A DNA stretch of 62,407 nucleotides from Selenomonas sp. (GCF_024699275.1 NZ_JAILPX010000105.1:1-62407); one strand, 5' to 3'; shown: positions 15,823-24,633, numbered from the stretch's first letter. The notes: generated by a model from the sequence alone, not told the origin. A program made the numbers and translations.

Positions 15823-17727
15823 GTGAACACAATGTCAACATTAGCAGTAGCACTTACCGGCAACCCCAATGTGGGGAAATCCACGATTTTTAACGAGCTT
15901 ACCGGTGCTCGTCAGAAAATCGGTAACTGGCCGGGCGTTACCGTAGATAAAAAGGTAGGATATGTTCGTCATAATGACCGGGCGATTTCCATCGTCGATT
16001 TGCCAGGTACCTACAGCATCAATGCCCGTTCTCCGGAAGAAAAGATCGTTATCGATTATCTTCTGAATAATAAGCTTGATCTTGTGGTGGACGTAGTAGA
16101 TAGTTCCAATATCGAGCGTAACTTGTTCCTGACGATACAGCTTCTGGAACAGGGTATTCCCCTTCTGATCGATCTGAATATGAAGGATGACGCAGAACGC
16201 CGTGGCGTCAAGATCGATTGCCGCAAGATGGAAGAGGCTTTGGGGATGCCGGTGGTGGAAAGCATCGGCCGCAGCAGCAAGAGCACGAAGAAGCTGCTGG
16301 ATGTATTCACCAGCACGGTTATGGATAATTATCAGCCCAGTGACCGGGTTAAGGCTCATATTGCCAAAGTAGAGGAAATTAGATCCAGTGCCAAAAGCGA
16401 TGATCAGAAAAATGAAGAGATCATTGAAGCTCGCTATGCGCTGATCGATACGGTAATGGCTGAGGCAGTTACGATTAGCAGTGTGGGTTCCTCTACGTCA
16501 GAAAAGATGGATCATATCCTGGCTAATGGGATCTTGGCTCTGCCGATTTTCTTGGCAATCATGTATGCGGTATTCAATATTACTTTTGAATGGATTGGTC
16601 AACCCATTGCCGATGCCTTGGATGCGGCCATCAATGAGGACTTCCTGGATTTTGCTAAGGAATCCTTAGAGGCTGCTGGCGTGGCTGATTGGATGGTATC
16701 TTTGGTTTGCGATGGTGTTATTGCCGGCGTTGGTGCAGTATTGACCTTCGTGCCATTGATTTTCGTCCTGTTCTTCTGCCTGTCCTTCCTGGATGGCACC
16801 GGTTACATGGCTCGTATTGCGTTCATCATGGACCCCATCATGCGTCGTTGTGGCCTTACGGGTAAAGGCGTTATGCCGCTGATGATGAGCTTCGGGTGCG
16901 CTGTGCCGGCAATCATGGGGGCCCGGGCGCTGGATTCGGAAAAAGACCGTATGGTTTCCATCATGGTTACGCCGTTTTTGACCTGTGGTGCAAAACTGCC
17001 TATCATGGCGTTGTTTGCCGCTATGTTCTTCCCGGATAATGCTGCTAATGTGGTATTTGCCATGTACATCATCGGTGTGGTTATGGCAATCGTTGCTGCT
17101 AAGCTGTTGGGAAGCTCCGTATTCAAAGAAGGCGGTTCCACCTTCCTGCTGGAACTTCCGCCGTATCGCATGCCGGATATGAAGACGGTTCTTTTGGAGA
17201 CCTGGGATAAGGGTAAAGGTTACCTGGTTAAAGCTGGTACCATTATCTTTGCAGCCTCTGTCCTCCTTTGGGTTATGTCCAATTATAACTTCTCCGGTCC
17301 TTGTGAAATCGGAGATTCCATCCTGGCAACGCTGGGTGGCTGGATGAGCACGCTGTTTGCTTTCCATGGCTTTGCTACCTGGGAGTCCGGTGCAGCTCTG
17401 CTTTCCGGTATCATGGCTAAGGAAACTGTAGTTGCTACGGTTGGTATTCTCTATGGTGCTGGTGACATTTCCACGGAAGCAGAAGATGCTATGGAAACGG
17501 CCGATGTTCTGATGAAGACCGGTATGGCTTCCAGCTTTACCGCTCTGTCTGCCTTTGCTTTCATGATTTTTTCCCAGCTCTATACGCCTTGCGTAACGGC
17601 TTTGGGTACTATCAAGAAGGAAGCCGGCGGCTGGAAATGGATGGGCTTCTCTGCACTTTATATGTTTGTAATTGCCTGGGTAGTATCTCTGCTGGTTTAT
17701 CAGATTGGCAGTCTTCTGGGTTTCTGA
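15823..17727 (+). CDS. feoB: Ferrous iron transporter FeoB
   Basis: A 634-residue transporter. The N-terminal G domain has G1 GNPNVGKST, G3 DLPGTYS and a FeoB-type NMKD as the base-recognition motif. A helical regulatory domain follows, then a large membrane part with two gate regions, including MPLMMSFGCAVPAIMGAR and TPFLTCGAKLPIM. It carries ferrous iron into the cytoplasm. GTG 15823 is preferred because GAGGAG ends five bases upstream; an ATG at 15790 and one at 15832 lack such a site. It is coupled to feoA and the Cys-rich protein. Confidence 0.95.
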   Translation: MNTMSTLAVALTGNPNVGKSTIFNELTGARQKIGNWPGVTVDKKVGYVRHNDRAISIVDLPGTYSINARSPEEKIVIDYLLNNKLDLVVDVVDSSNIERNLFLTIQLLEQGIPLLIDLNMKDDAERRGVKIDCRKMEEALGMPVVESIGRSSKSTKKLLDVFTSTVMDNYQPSDRVKAHIAKVEEIRSSAKSDDQKNEEIIEARYALIDTVMAEAVTISSVGSSTSEKMDHILANGILALPIFLAIMYAVFNITFEWIGQPIADALDAAINEDFLDFAKESLEAAGVADWMVSLVCDGVIAGVGAVLTFVPLIFVLFFCLSFLDGTGYMARIAFIMDPIMRRCGLTGKGVMPLMMSFGCAVPAIMGARALDSEKDRMVSIMVTPFLTCGAKLPIMALFAAMFFPDNAANVVFAMYIIGVVMAIVAAKLLGSSVFKEGGSTFLLELPPYRMPDMKTVLLETWDKGKGYLVKAGTIIFAASVLLWVMSNYNFSGPCEIGDSILATLGGWMSTLFAFHGFATWESGAALLSGIMAKETVVATVGILYGAGDISTEAEDAMETADVLMKTGMASSFTALSAFAFMIFSQLYTPCVTALGTIKKEAGGWKWMGFSALYMFVIAWVVSLLVYQIGSLLGF

Positions 17728-17741
17728 TTGGAGGAATTCTT

Positions 17742-17897
17742 ATGGCAACTTATGTTGTAGGTGCTATATTGGCTGTGGCCTTGTTCTTTGCACTGCGGCA
17801 TGTATTCAACAATTTCCGCAGCGGCAAGAATGATTGTTGTGGCAACAGCATTGGCAGCTGTGGTGGTAGTTGTGCCGGTTGTCATGGCAGACATTAA
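17742..17897 (+). CDS. FeoB-associated Cys-rich membrane protein
   Basis: A 51-residue protein with one hydrophobic helix (YVVGAILAVALFFALRHVF) and a short cysteine-rich tail (DCCGNSIGSCGGSCAGCHGRH). This is the plan of the small proteins found behind feoB in many Firmicutes. The tail could hold iron at the membrane face. The start is set by GGAGGAATTCTT before the ATG, 14 bases after the feoB stop. Confidence 0.88.
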   Translation: MATYVVGAILAVALFFALRHVFNNFRSGKNDCCGNSIGSCGGSCAGCHGRH

Positions 17898-17930
17898 CGT
17901 ATAAAGGCTATTCGCTTGGTATTGGTAGAT

Positions 17931-18004
17931 CCGGGGGTGATGGTATTTTCTAAGAGCAGACATTTGCTGCTGATCTGGGAAATTACCATTGCCCCCGGGT
18001 TTTG
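17931..18004 (+). terminator. Branched hairpin ending the feo operon
   Basis: CCGGGGGTGATGGTA at 17931-17945 pairs with TACCATTGCCCCCGG at 17985-17999 through 13 Watson-Crick and 2 G-U pairs, followed by a T-rich tail. The loop holds an inner AGCAG/CTGCT hairpin. It is an unusually long terminator and could also leave a stable small RNA. The rest of the gap up to 18265 shows no gene I can support. Confidence 0.6.
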
Positions 18005-18265
18005 TCTTGCTGAAAATATGCTTGGAGCATACAATTTTATTTGGCAGGGGCTGTGGGGACAGTCATGTTGTTAAAAAAATGTATTTCTTTAGCGGACGTC
18101 AGGCGTTGTTTTTTTAGGGGATTTTAATCAAATATTCAGATAGATTTCAGTTGCCGGGAGTAGAATAAACCTATGATTTCAACAGGAGGAAAAACTTCTG
18201 TGAAATAATCAATGGATGGGGGATTCCATCTAAGTGTACAATTCTATAGGTAGGAGGCATAGCGT

Positions 18266-18481
18266 ATGAGGATCAGCAAGTTGCGAAACATGTCAAAGTC
18301 GTTGTTCTGGGGCGACAGACCTTTACCTGAGGACTCTGAAATGAAGGGGGTAATTGAAACCGACACTGGGCGGACGGGAATTCTGCTCAAACTGAAAAAC
18401 GGGATGTACGTGCTGGGGACGGCAGGCACCCTGACGAAATTGAATCAGGATAAGATTCGGCATAAGTTAAAGGAAGCATAG
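18266..18481 (+). CDS. Small hypothetical protein
   Basis: A 71-residue basic protein (MRISKLRNMSKSLFWGDRPLPED...) with a middle that reads like a small beta barrel (GVIETDTGRTGILLKLKNGMYVLGTAG) and a basic C-terminal helix (KIRHKLKEA). It has no signal peptide and matches no family I know. A GTAGGAGG site precedes the ATG. It stands alone between the feo terminator and the hairpin at 18528. Confidence 0.55.
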   Translation: MRISKLRNMSKSLFWGDRPLPEDSEMKGVIETDTGRTGILLKLKNGMYVLGTAGTLTKLNQDKIRHKLKEA

Positions 18482-18527
18482 GCAGGACAGCCAATCGATA
18501 TAGTATGTGACGAAGGCACAGACAGCT

Positions 18528-18577
18528 AACCCTTTCTGCACTATAATGACCACAGTGTATTATAGTCAGAAAGGGTT
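18528..18577 (+). promoter_or_regulatory. Long hairpin directly upstream of the ferredoxin start
   Basis: AACCCTTTCTGCACTATAAT pairs with ATTATAGTCAGAAAGGGTT, a 19-bp stem with one bulge. Its right arm ends seven bases before the ATG at 18584 and contains AAAGGG, the only ribosome-binding-like word there. It could terminate the upstream gene (tail TTATTTTC) or hide the start site of the ferredoxin gene. Confidence 0.55.
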
Positions 18578-18583
18578 ATTTTC

Positions 18584-18802
18584 ATGATTGAAACGGTTAG
18601 AAAAGGGTTGTCGCCCCGTCATGCAGTGGTGGATAAGAGCAGCTGTGTGGCCTGTGGCACCTGTGAGGACGTTTGCCCGAAAGGGGCAATCACAATCTAT
18701 CGGGGACAGTTTGCTAAAGTGGAGGAAGCGCTTTGCGTGGGCTGCGGCAAATGTGCCCGAGAGTGTCCGGCAACTATTATTCAGGTGGAGGTGCGGGCAT
18801 GA
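18584..18802 (+). CDS. 2[4Fe-4S] ferredoxin
   Basis: A 72-residue protein with two complete CxxCxxCxxxCP motifs (CVACGTCEDVCP and CVGCGKCARECP), the plan of clostridial-type ferredoxins that carry two 4Fe-4S clusters. The N-terminal 17 residues (MIETVRKGLSPRHAVVD) precede the first cluster motif. It overlaps the next gene by four bases (ATGA), so the two products likely form an electron-transfer pair. Confidence 0.88.
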   Translation: MIETVRKGLSPRHAVVDKSSCVACGTCEDVCPKGAITIYRGQFAKVEEALCVGCGKCARECPATIIQVEVRA

Positions 18803-19374
18803 AAAAGCACTGGTATCACTATCTTTGGCTCTGGTCTTTACTCTATTTTAGTATGGGCTTTTTCAATATTCTCTTTGCCTGGATGGGACTGGTTAGCTTT
18901 GCCCTGCCATTGATTATGGCCATTGGCTTTGGCAACAAGCTGTTCTGCAATCGCTATTGTGACCGGGGACAAACCCTGCGGGTACTAGGGCAGTTGGGCT
19001 TTTCCCGGCGGCAGGATATGCCGGCATGGCTGAAGAATAGGGCTTTTCGCTACGGTTTTATGGTGTTTTTCTTCGGTATGTTCGGCAGTGTGCTCTATAC
19101 GACCTGGCTGGTGTATAGTGGTGTGAAATCCCTGCAGCAGGTGGTGACGCTCCTTTGGACCGTTCATTTTCCCTGGGAGTGGGCCTATAGCGGCATGGTT
19201 TCTCCCTGGACAGCACAGTTTGCCTTTGGGCTCTATAGTCTGATGTTGACTTCTGAAATCATTGCCCTGGTGACCATGCTCCTGTTCCGTCCCCGGTCCT
19301 GGTGTGTTTATTGTCCTATGGGGACGCTTACTCAGTTGATTTGCCAGGCCAAGGGGCAAAAGAAGGAAAGTTGA
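18799..19374 (+). CDS. NapH/CcoG-like 4Fe-4S membrane protein
   Basis: A 191-residue protein with about four membrane helices and two Cys pairs on one side: FCNRYCDRGQ near residue 52 and WCVYCPMGTLTQ near residue 176. This matches the membrane part of NapH-type and polyferredoxin proteins but lacks their C-terminal ferredoxin domains, which are probably supplied by the ferredoxin encoded just upstream. It may pass electrons between the quinone pool and a soluble partner. The start at 18799 overlaps the ferredoxin stop. Confidence 0.75.
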   Translation: MKKHWYHYLWLWSLLYFSMGFFNILFAWMGLVSFALPLIMAIGFGNKLFCNRYCDRGQTLRVLGQLGFSRRQDMPAWLKNRAFRYGFMVFFFGMFGSVLYTTWLVYSGVKSLQQVVTLLWTVHFPWEWAYSGMVSPWTAQFAFGLYSLMLTSEIIALVTMLLFRPRSWCVYCPMGTLTQLICQAKGQKKES

Positions 19375-19387
19375 TTTTACCCGCGAA

Positions 19388-19418
19388 TATGAACAAAGTA
19401 AGTGAAATTTTGTTCATA
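19388..19418. promoter_or_regulatory. Inverted repeat before the acyltransferase gene
   Basis: TATGAACAAA (19388-19397) and its exact reverse complement TTTGTTCATA (19409-19418) are separated by 11 bases. The right arm lies against the ribosome binding site (GGAG) of the gene at 19431. It could be a repressor site or an mRNA hairpin that controls translation. Confidence 0.5.
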
Positions 19419-19430
19419 GGAGCGATGTTT

Positions 19431-20588
19431 ATGAAAAGGAATCGGTTGTATTTCTTTGATAATTTGAAGTGGTTCATTATCTGGCTGATGGTGGTGTTCC
19501 ATGGTGCCATGTGTTATATGGCTTATGCACCGGATTGGTGGTATGTGGTGGATAAGGATCAGCCGGTATTGTCCGCAACAATATTTATCTGCTGGGCCGA
19601 TATCTTCATTATGCCGGTGATGTTTTTTATCTCGGGGTATTTTGGGCTGATGTCTATGTCTCGTCATGGTTTGCGCTTATTTTGGCGGAAGAAGGTGTCA
19701 CGGATTATCCTGCCCTGGCTCTTTGGCAGCATCTTTATCGCGCCGCCGGTGACCTATATCATTCTAGCCAGCCGTCATGCCAATATGGGCTTTTGGGATT
19801 TCTATGGGAATTTGTTTTGGGGGCCGCTCTATGAGCAGGCCCAGTATTGGTATTTAGGGGCTTTGCTGGCACTTTATGGGCTGTTGACGCTGACTGTTGA
19901 ACTATTTCCCCGTCTGTGTGAGCAGCGGGCGGGGCGGCCTGGGGGCAGGACGTTCCTCTATATGTTCCTCGTGGCAGCGGGCAGCATTGGGGCAATCAGT
20001 TCCTTTATGCATCCGGATACCTGGCGCTTTTTTGCCTATATCCTGGTATTGCAGCCGGTGCGGATTCCCCTCTATATCATGGTGTTCTTCACCGGTGCCT
20101 GGGCCTGGCGGCAGAAGTGGTTTACCAAAGGGGGCTATGTGCCTGGTACAGGCACATGGGGGATGGCGTTCCTGTTGACGGGGATAGCCTATCTTTGGCA
20201 AAAGTTTTTTCTGCCAGAGTTGGGCTGGGAAGCAGCGGTCATGACTTGGACAAATGCCATTACCATGGGAGCCTTTGCCCTATCATCGCTGTTTTTCCTG
20301 TTGGGCTTTTTTCGTAAATGGCTCAATGGGACAGGACGGTTACTGTCTGCGTTAGGAGGTACCTCTTACGGGGTGTATTATCTTCATATGCCCGTTCTAT
20401 TCCCCGTGGCTTGGGCCTTTGTGGGGACAGAGATGAATGTATACCTCAAGTATATCTGCGTCTGCGTTTTGACTCTGGGAATTTGTTATTTGGGCAGCCG
20501 TTATGGCTTGTCTCATCTAAAGAGTTTTGCTTTGCCGAATATTAATCGTGAAGAGGGTGTGACAGCAGGCAGAGAATGTTTACGCTAA
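19431..20588 (+). CDS. Acyltransferase-3 family membrane protein
   Basis: A 385-residue protein with about ten membrane helices and the family start RLYFFDNLKWFIIWLMVVFHG, where the histidine after the second helix half is the usual catalytic residue. It also has MFFISGYFGLMS and a C-terminal GTSYGVYYLHMPVLF. Such enzymes move acyl groups onto extracellular sugars or lipids; the substrate cannot be told. ATG 19431 is preferred over 19425 by its distance from AGGAGC. Confidence 0.82.
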   Translation: MKRNRLYFFDNLKWFIIWLMVVFHGAMCYMAYAPDWWYVVDKDQPVLSATIFICWADIFIMPVMFFISGYFGLMSMSRHGLRLFWRKKVSRIILPWLFGSIFIAPPVTYIILASRHANMGFWDFYGNLFWGPLYEQAQYWYLGALLALYGLLTLTVELFPRLCEQRAGRPGGRTFLYMFLVAAGSIGAISSFMHPDTWRFFAYILVLQPVRIPLYIMVFFTGAWAWRQKWFTKGGYVPGTGTWGMAFLLTGIAYLWQKFFLPELGWEAAVMTWTNAITMGAFALSSLFFLLGFFRKWLNGTGRLLSALGGTSYGVYYLHMPVLFPVAWAFVGTEMNVYLKYICVCVLTLGICYLGSRYGLSHLKSFALPNINREEGVTAGRECLR

Positions 20589-20638
20589 GCCGGTAAGCGA
20601 TTCGGTATCGATAGAGTAAATTTTCTAGGTACTGGTCG

Positions 20639-20687
20639 AGCCTCTTCGATAGTGGAATGTTTGGTGTGTATCGAAAGGGCAGAGGCT
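20639..20687. promoter_or_regulatory. Hairpin upstream of the MEMO-AMMECR1 gene
   Basis: AGCCTCTTCGATA (20639-20651) pairs with TATCGA (20669-20674) and AGAGGCT (20681-20687), leaving a six-base internal loop. No T tract follows, so a simple terminator is unlikely. It lies 22 bases before the ATG at 20710 and may be an mRNA control structure or a weak terminator of the acyltransferase gene. Confidence 0.4.
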
Positions 20688-20709
20688 TGATTGGGCAGGA
20701 GGTGTTTGT

Positions 20710-22110
20710 ATGGGATTATTAGGAGCCTGTGTTGTGCCCCATCCGCCCTTGATTATTCCCGAGATTGGCCGGGGGGAGGAGCGGGGAATCAGCGCGACTA
20801 TTGCTGCTTATAAAAAAGCCGCCCAATGGGCGGTGGAAAAACAACCGGATCTAATTGTGATTACCAGTCCCCATGCTAAGATGTATGCAGATTACCTGCA
20901 GGTTTCCGCTGGGGCGGGGGCAAAGGGAAGCTTTGCCGCTTTTGGTCATCCGGAGGTGTCTTTTTCTGTTGCCTATGATGAGGAGTTTGTGGCTGGGCTT
21001 AGTGTTTTGGCTGATGAAATCCAGCTGCCGGCAGGAACATTGGGCAAACAGGATGGAAGCCTTGATCATGGCACCATGATTCCCTTGTATTTTCTGCAGG
21101 AAGTGGGCTATCGGGGCCGGATTGTCCGTATTGGATTAGCAGGGATTTCCCAAGAGAATCATTACGCCTTGGGCGTTTTGCTGACGCAGGTGGCAGAGCG
21201 GTTAGGCCGGCGTATGGTGCTGGTGGCCAGCGGCGATCTATCCCATAAGCTGAAGGCAGATGGGCCCTATGGTTTTGATCCAGCCGGGCCGGTATTTGAT
21301 GAACGCATGGGCAGGTGTTTCAGGGAAGGGGATTTCCTGAAGCTATTGACCACCCCTGCAGAGATGGCAGATAGGGCGGCAGAGTGCGGGCTGCGTTCTT
21401 TTTGGATTATGGCAGGAGCCTTGGACAGGCGGCAGGTTAAGTCCCAGCTGCTGTCCCTGGAGGGACCCTTTGGGGTGGGCTATGCTGTGGCCATTTTCAA
21501 TCTGCTGCAGCATGATGAAAGCCGCAATCTGGGCGAACAGGCGGCCAAGCTTCATCAGCAGGAAATGGTGCAGTTGCGGGAAAAGGAAGATGTGTACTTA
21601 TCCTTAGCCCGCTATTCCTTGGAGCATTTTGTGCGAACCGGTCAGCGGGCGGCTGTGCCCGAAAATTTACCCGCAGAGCTTACCCGGCAAAGGGCGGGAG
21701 CCTTTGTATCCATTAAAAAGGATGGGCAATTACGAGGCTGTATTGGCACTATCCTGCCGGTACGGGACAATCTGGCTCAGGAAATCCTCGCTAATGCGGT
21801 GTCAGCGGGAACTGGTGATCCGCGTTTTTCGCCGGTTACCGAGGCTGAGCTTGGCGAATTAGTCTACGATGTGGATGTGCTGTCTGCTCCGGAACCCATT
21901 GCCGGTATGGAAATGCTGGATGTGAAGCGCTATGGGGTTATTGTGGAATCGGCAGATGGCAGTCGCCGGGGCCTCTTATTGCCGGATTTGGCTGGTGTGG
22001 ATACTGTGGAGCAGCAGGTGGATATCGCCCGGAAGAAGGGCAATATCGCATCGGGGGAGCAGATAAAGCTCTGGCGGTTTACGGTGACCCGTCATGTGGT
22101 TAAGGACTAA
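20710..22110 (+). CDS. MEMO-like / AMMECR1 fusion protein (AmmeMemoRadiSam system)
   Basis: A 466-residue two-domain protein. Residues 1 to about 270 resemble the class III extradiol dioxygenase/MEMO fold, with VVPHPPLIIPEIGRGEE, TSPHAKMYADY, DHGTMIPLYFL and SGDLSHKL as probable metal-site loops. Residues about 290-466 are an AMMECR1 domain with GAFVSIKKDGQLRGCIGT and DPRFSPV. These families occur together with a radical SAM enzyme (AmmeMemoRadiSam). That third partner is not in the window. The reaction is unknown. The 3' end overlaps the convergent TmcAL gene by 11 bases. Confidence 0.85.
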   Translation: MGLLGACVVPHPPLIIPEIGRGEERGISATIAAYKKAAQWAVEKQPDLIVITSPHAKMYADYLQVSAGAGAKGSFAAFGHPEVSFSVAYDEEFVAGLSVLADEIQLPAGTLGKQDGSLDHGTMIPLYFLQEVGYRGRIVRIGLAGISQENHYALGVLLTQVAERLGRRMVLVASGDLSHKLKADGPYGFDPAGPVFDERMGRCFREGDFLKLLTTPAEMADRAAECGLRSFWIMAGALDRRQVKSQLLSLEGPFGVGYAVAIFNLLQHDESRNLGEQAAKLHQQEMVQLREKEDVYLSLARYSLEHFVRTGQRAAVPENLPAELTRQRAGAFVSIKKDGQLRGCIGTILPVRDNLAQEILANAVSAGTGDPRFSPVTEAELGELVYDVDVLSAPEPIAGMEMLDVKRYGVIVESADGSRRGLLLPDLAGVDTVEQQVDIARKKGNIASGEQIKLWRFTVTRHVVKD

Positions 22111-23329
22111 ACAGGGGGGATTGTTGGAAATCGTTGCGGGGGGAAGGTTTTTCGCAGGTCAGATTTCGCAGCTCCGTGGCCAGGGTATCCAAACTTAACA
22201 TTTGTTCTAAAGGTGTAAGGGCGTTTGGCTCCTTACACCTTTTACTGGTGGTTAAATACTGGCTGGTTTTGCTGATTAAGGGGATGCAGCTATGGATTTT
22301 GATTTCTCCGAGATAAGCTTTGCCCCGGGGACTGGCCGCCAGCAGCCGGGCATATAGGGGCCCTGACTGGTCATAACGGGCGATGCTTTCCTGTTTTAGT
22401 CCCAGCAGCAGATAGAGCAGGGTGCGGGCAATGCGGCTGGCAGGATAGCGTTTGGTGGTAACGGCCTGGATTAATGCCTGCCAACTGTCCGCGGTTGCGG
22501 CCTGTCGCAGAATGCGGTTTTCCAAGCCCTCATTGATGCCATAGATGCTTTGCAGCTGCTGGCGCTGACTGGTCAGAAGCTTAACTTTTAAGGGGAGGTA
22601 GAGCCTGTTCATTTGGGGCAGTTGACTGGGCTGCAGATGCTGGGTCATGGCCAGACTGGAAGGGGGCAAAACTTTCTTTAGGGCCGTTGGTTTTTCTCCA
22701 GCATAGAGGCTCTGCCGGATGGCCGTGGCGCTGGCCAGGGGGCCGCGAATCGTTTCTTCGTGATAGTCTGCTCCCTGGCGGGGAATCAGCAGAGGTTGGA
22801 GGGAGGCATTTATGTGCCGCAGGCTGCGCAGGTATTCGATGGCCAGGATGTTGTTGGGCTGTTTGATCAGTTCCCCGCAGTCGTAATGAGCGACGGAAAG
22901 AATCTGGCTGATGGCCTGGGCATAGGATAGGCCGCTGGCAATATACGGATGAAGCTGTTTTTGGAAGGTTTCTTCATCCAATCGTTGAGCAATGCTTTTC
23001 AGCAGGGAAAGGTCTGTACATTCTGCGCCGAAGGCCAGCTGATTTACAATCCCCAGCCGAGTTAGCAGCATGATGCCGCCGCGGGCAAAATCCTGGGCAC
23101 TGCGGCAGGCAAAAGCAAAAGGGAGCTCCAATACGAGATCACAGCCACTGGCTGCAGCAGCCGCTGCCCGTTGCCATTTATCCAGGACCGTGGCTTCTCC
23201 CCGTTGGGTAAAGCTGCCGCTGATTACGGCAACAATCAAGTCGCTGCCCTGCTCGTTGCACTTACGGATTTGGTAAAGGTGTCCGTTATGGAAGGGGTTG
23301 TACTCTGCGATAATGCCTGTGATTTTCAT
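22100..23329 (-). CDS. tmcAL: tRNA(Met) cytidine acetate ligase TmcAL
   Basis: A 409-residue nucleotidyltransferase. The N-terminus GIIAEYNPFHNGHLYQI contains the HxGH motif, followed by ISGSFTQRGEATVLDKW and LELPFAFACRSAQDFA. TmcAL uses ATP and acetate to make N4-acetylcytidine at the wobble base of elongator tRNA-Met. The start at 23329 has GGAGG on the minus strand. It is convergent with the MEMO-AMMECR1 gene and divergent from mnmA, another tRNA-modification gene. Confidence 0.92.
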   Translation of the reverse strand: MKITGIIAEYNPFHNGHLYQIRKCNEQGSDLIVAVISGSFTQRGEATVLDKWQRAAAAAASGCDLVLELPFAFACRSAQDFARGGIMLLTRLGIVNQLAFGAECTDLSLLKSIAQRLDEETFQKQLHPYIASGLSYAQAISQILSVAHYDCGELIKQPNNILAIEYLRSLRHINASLQPLLIPRQGADYHEETIRGPLASATAIRQSLYAGEKPTALKKVLPPSSLAMTQHLQPSQLPQMNRLYLPLKVKLLTSQRQQLQSIYGINEGLENRILRQAATADSWQALIQAVTTKRYPASRIARTLLYLLLGLKQESIARYDQSGPLYARLLAASPRGKAYLGEIKIHSCIPLISKTSQYLTTSKRCKEPNALTPLEQMLSLDTLATELRNLTCEKPSPRNDFQQSPLFSP

Positions 23330-23463
23330 GATTTTGCCTCCGCTTACAAGTTATCCTTAGTTTAGCATGATTTGTCTGGTCAGAAAAGTATTGAGCCAGG
23401 GGCTTAAATATGTTATGGTGGTAGATGGATGATGATGGTAACAGACTTTATGAGGTGTATATA

Positions 23464-24546
23464 TTGGATAAGAAAACAGTAGCTGTAGCCATGAGCGGTG
23501 GTGTGGACAGTTCCCTGACGGCAGCTTTGCTCCTGGAGCAGGGATATCGTGTATTGGGAATTACCATGCTGCTGACAGAAGAGGGCCGCAGTGAAACCAT
23601 AGATGTGGCAGCGGGAGAAGAGCCGGATAGCGTGCGGGATGCTAAAAAAGTGGCAGCCGCTTTGGGCATTGAACATTACACCGTGGATTACCGCAAGGAA
23701 TTTCAGAAAAATGTCATAGACTATTTTCTTGAGGAATATGCCCAGGGGCGTACGCCTAATCCCTGTGTTATGTGCAATCCCACCATGAAGTTTGGCCTGC
23801 TCCTGGATAAGGCCTTGGAGCTGGGAGCTGATTATCTGGCTACGGGACATTATGCCCGCATTGGTCAGCTGGAAAATGGCCGCTATGTGGTGAAGAAGGG
23901 GCTGGATGAACACAAGGACCAGTCCTATGCCCTGCACCGCCTGCCCCAGGCATCGCTTGCCCATATACTGCTGCCCTTGGGGGATATGACTAAGGAGCAG
24001 GTGCGGGAATTGGCGGAACAGATGGATTTGCCGGTGGCCCATAAGGCAGAGAGCCAGGAAATCTGTTTTGTGCCCCATGATGATTATAAGACTTTTTTGC
24101 GCAACCATAGGCCAGCGTGTCTTCATAAGGGCAATATTGTCAATGATGAAGGACAGGTGCTGGGCCGTCACGAAGGGGTTCCCCTTTATACCATCGGTCA
24201 GCGTAAGGGGCTGGGCATTGCTGCGCCAGAACCCCTTTACGTGCACAAGCTGGACATGGAGCGCAATGAAGTGGTGGTGGGCGGCAATGCGTCTGTTTTT
24301 GCCCAGGGGCTTTTGGCCAGTGATGCCAATTGGATTGCTATTGATCAGCTGGAAGATGGCATGGAATTTGGCGCAAAAATCCGCTATGGCAAGCGGGAAG
24401 TCCGGTCGAAACTCTCCCTGCAGGCTGATGGTCTGTTGCGGGTGGAGTTTGCGGAACCGCAAAGGGCGGTAACCCCAGGGCAGTTCGTGGTGTTCTATGA
24501 GGGGGATGTACTGGTGGGGGGCGCCAAGATTGAACAGGCGCTGTAA
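23464..24546 (+). CDS. mnmA: tRNA-specific 2-thiouridylase MnmA
   Basis: A 360-residue enzyme with PP-loop AMSGGVDSS at the N-terminus, the catalytic cysteine pair in PNPCVMCNPTMKF and SQEICFVP, and the tRNA-contact word YALHRL. MnmA adds sulfur to U34 of Lys, Glu and Gln tRNAs. TTG 23464 is preferred because GAGGTG lies six bases upstream and gives the usual length; an ATG at 23425 would add 13 residues behind a weak site. Together with the cysteine desulfurase gene at 5304 it gives this window two sulfur-transfer pathways. Confidence 0.93.
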   Translation: MDKKTVAVAMSGGVDSSLTAALLLEQGYRVLGITMLLTEEGRSETIDVAAGEEPDSVRDAKKVAAALGIEHYTVDYRKEFQKNVIDYFLEEYAQGRTPNPCVMCNPTMKFGLLLDKALELGADYLATGHYARIGQLENGRYVVKKGLDEHKDQSYALHRLPQASLAHILLPLGDMTKEQVRELAEQMDLPVAHKAESQEICFVPHDDYKTFLRNHRPACLHKGNIVNDEGQVLGRHEGVPLYTIGQRKGLGIAAPEPLYVHKLDMERNEVVVGGNASVFAQGLLASDANWIAIDQLEDGMEFGAKIRYGKREVRSKLSLQADGLLRVEFAEPQRAVTPGQFVVFYEGDVLVGGAKIEQAL

Positions 24547-24633
24547 GATTGCTTTTATACAATAGGCAGGATGTTTTCCTTTTAGGACGAATTATATACA
24601 TTGTGTATAGTATCAAGTTAAAGGAAGGATTTT

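Noticed and set aside
23413..24462. A 349-codon open frame on the minus strand opposite mnmA
   Set aside because: It is a mirror of mnmA codon use, with no recognisable motif or start site.
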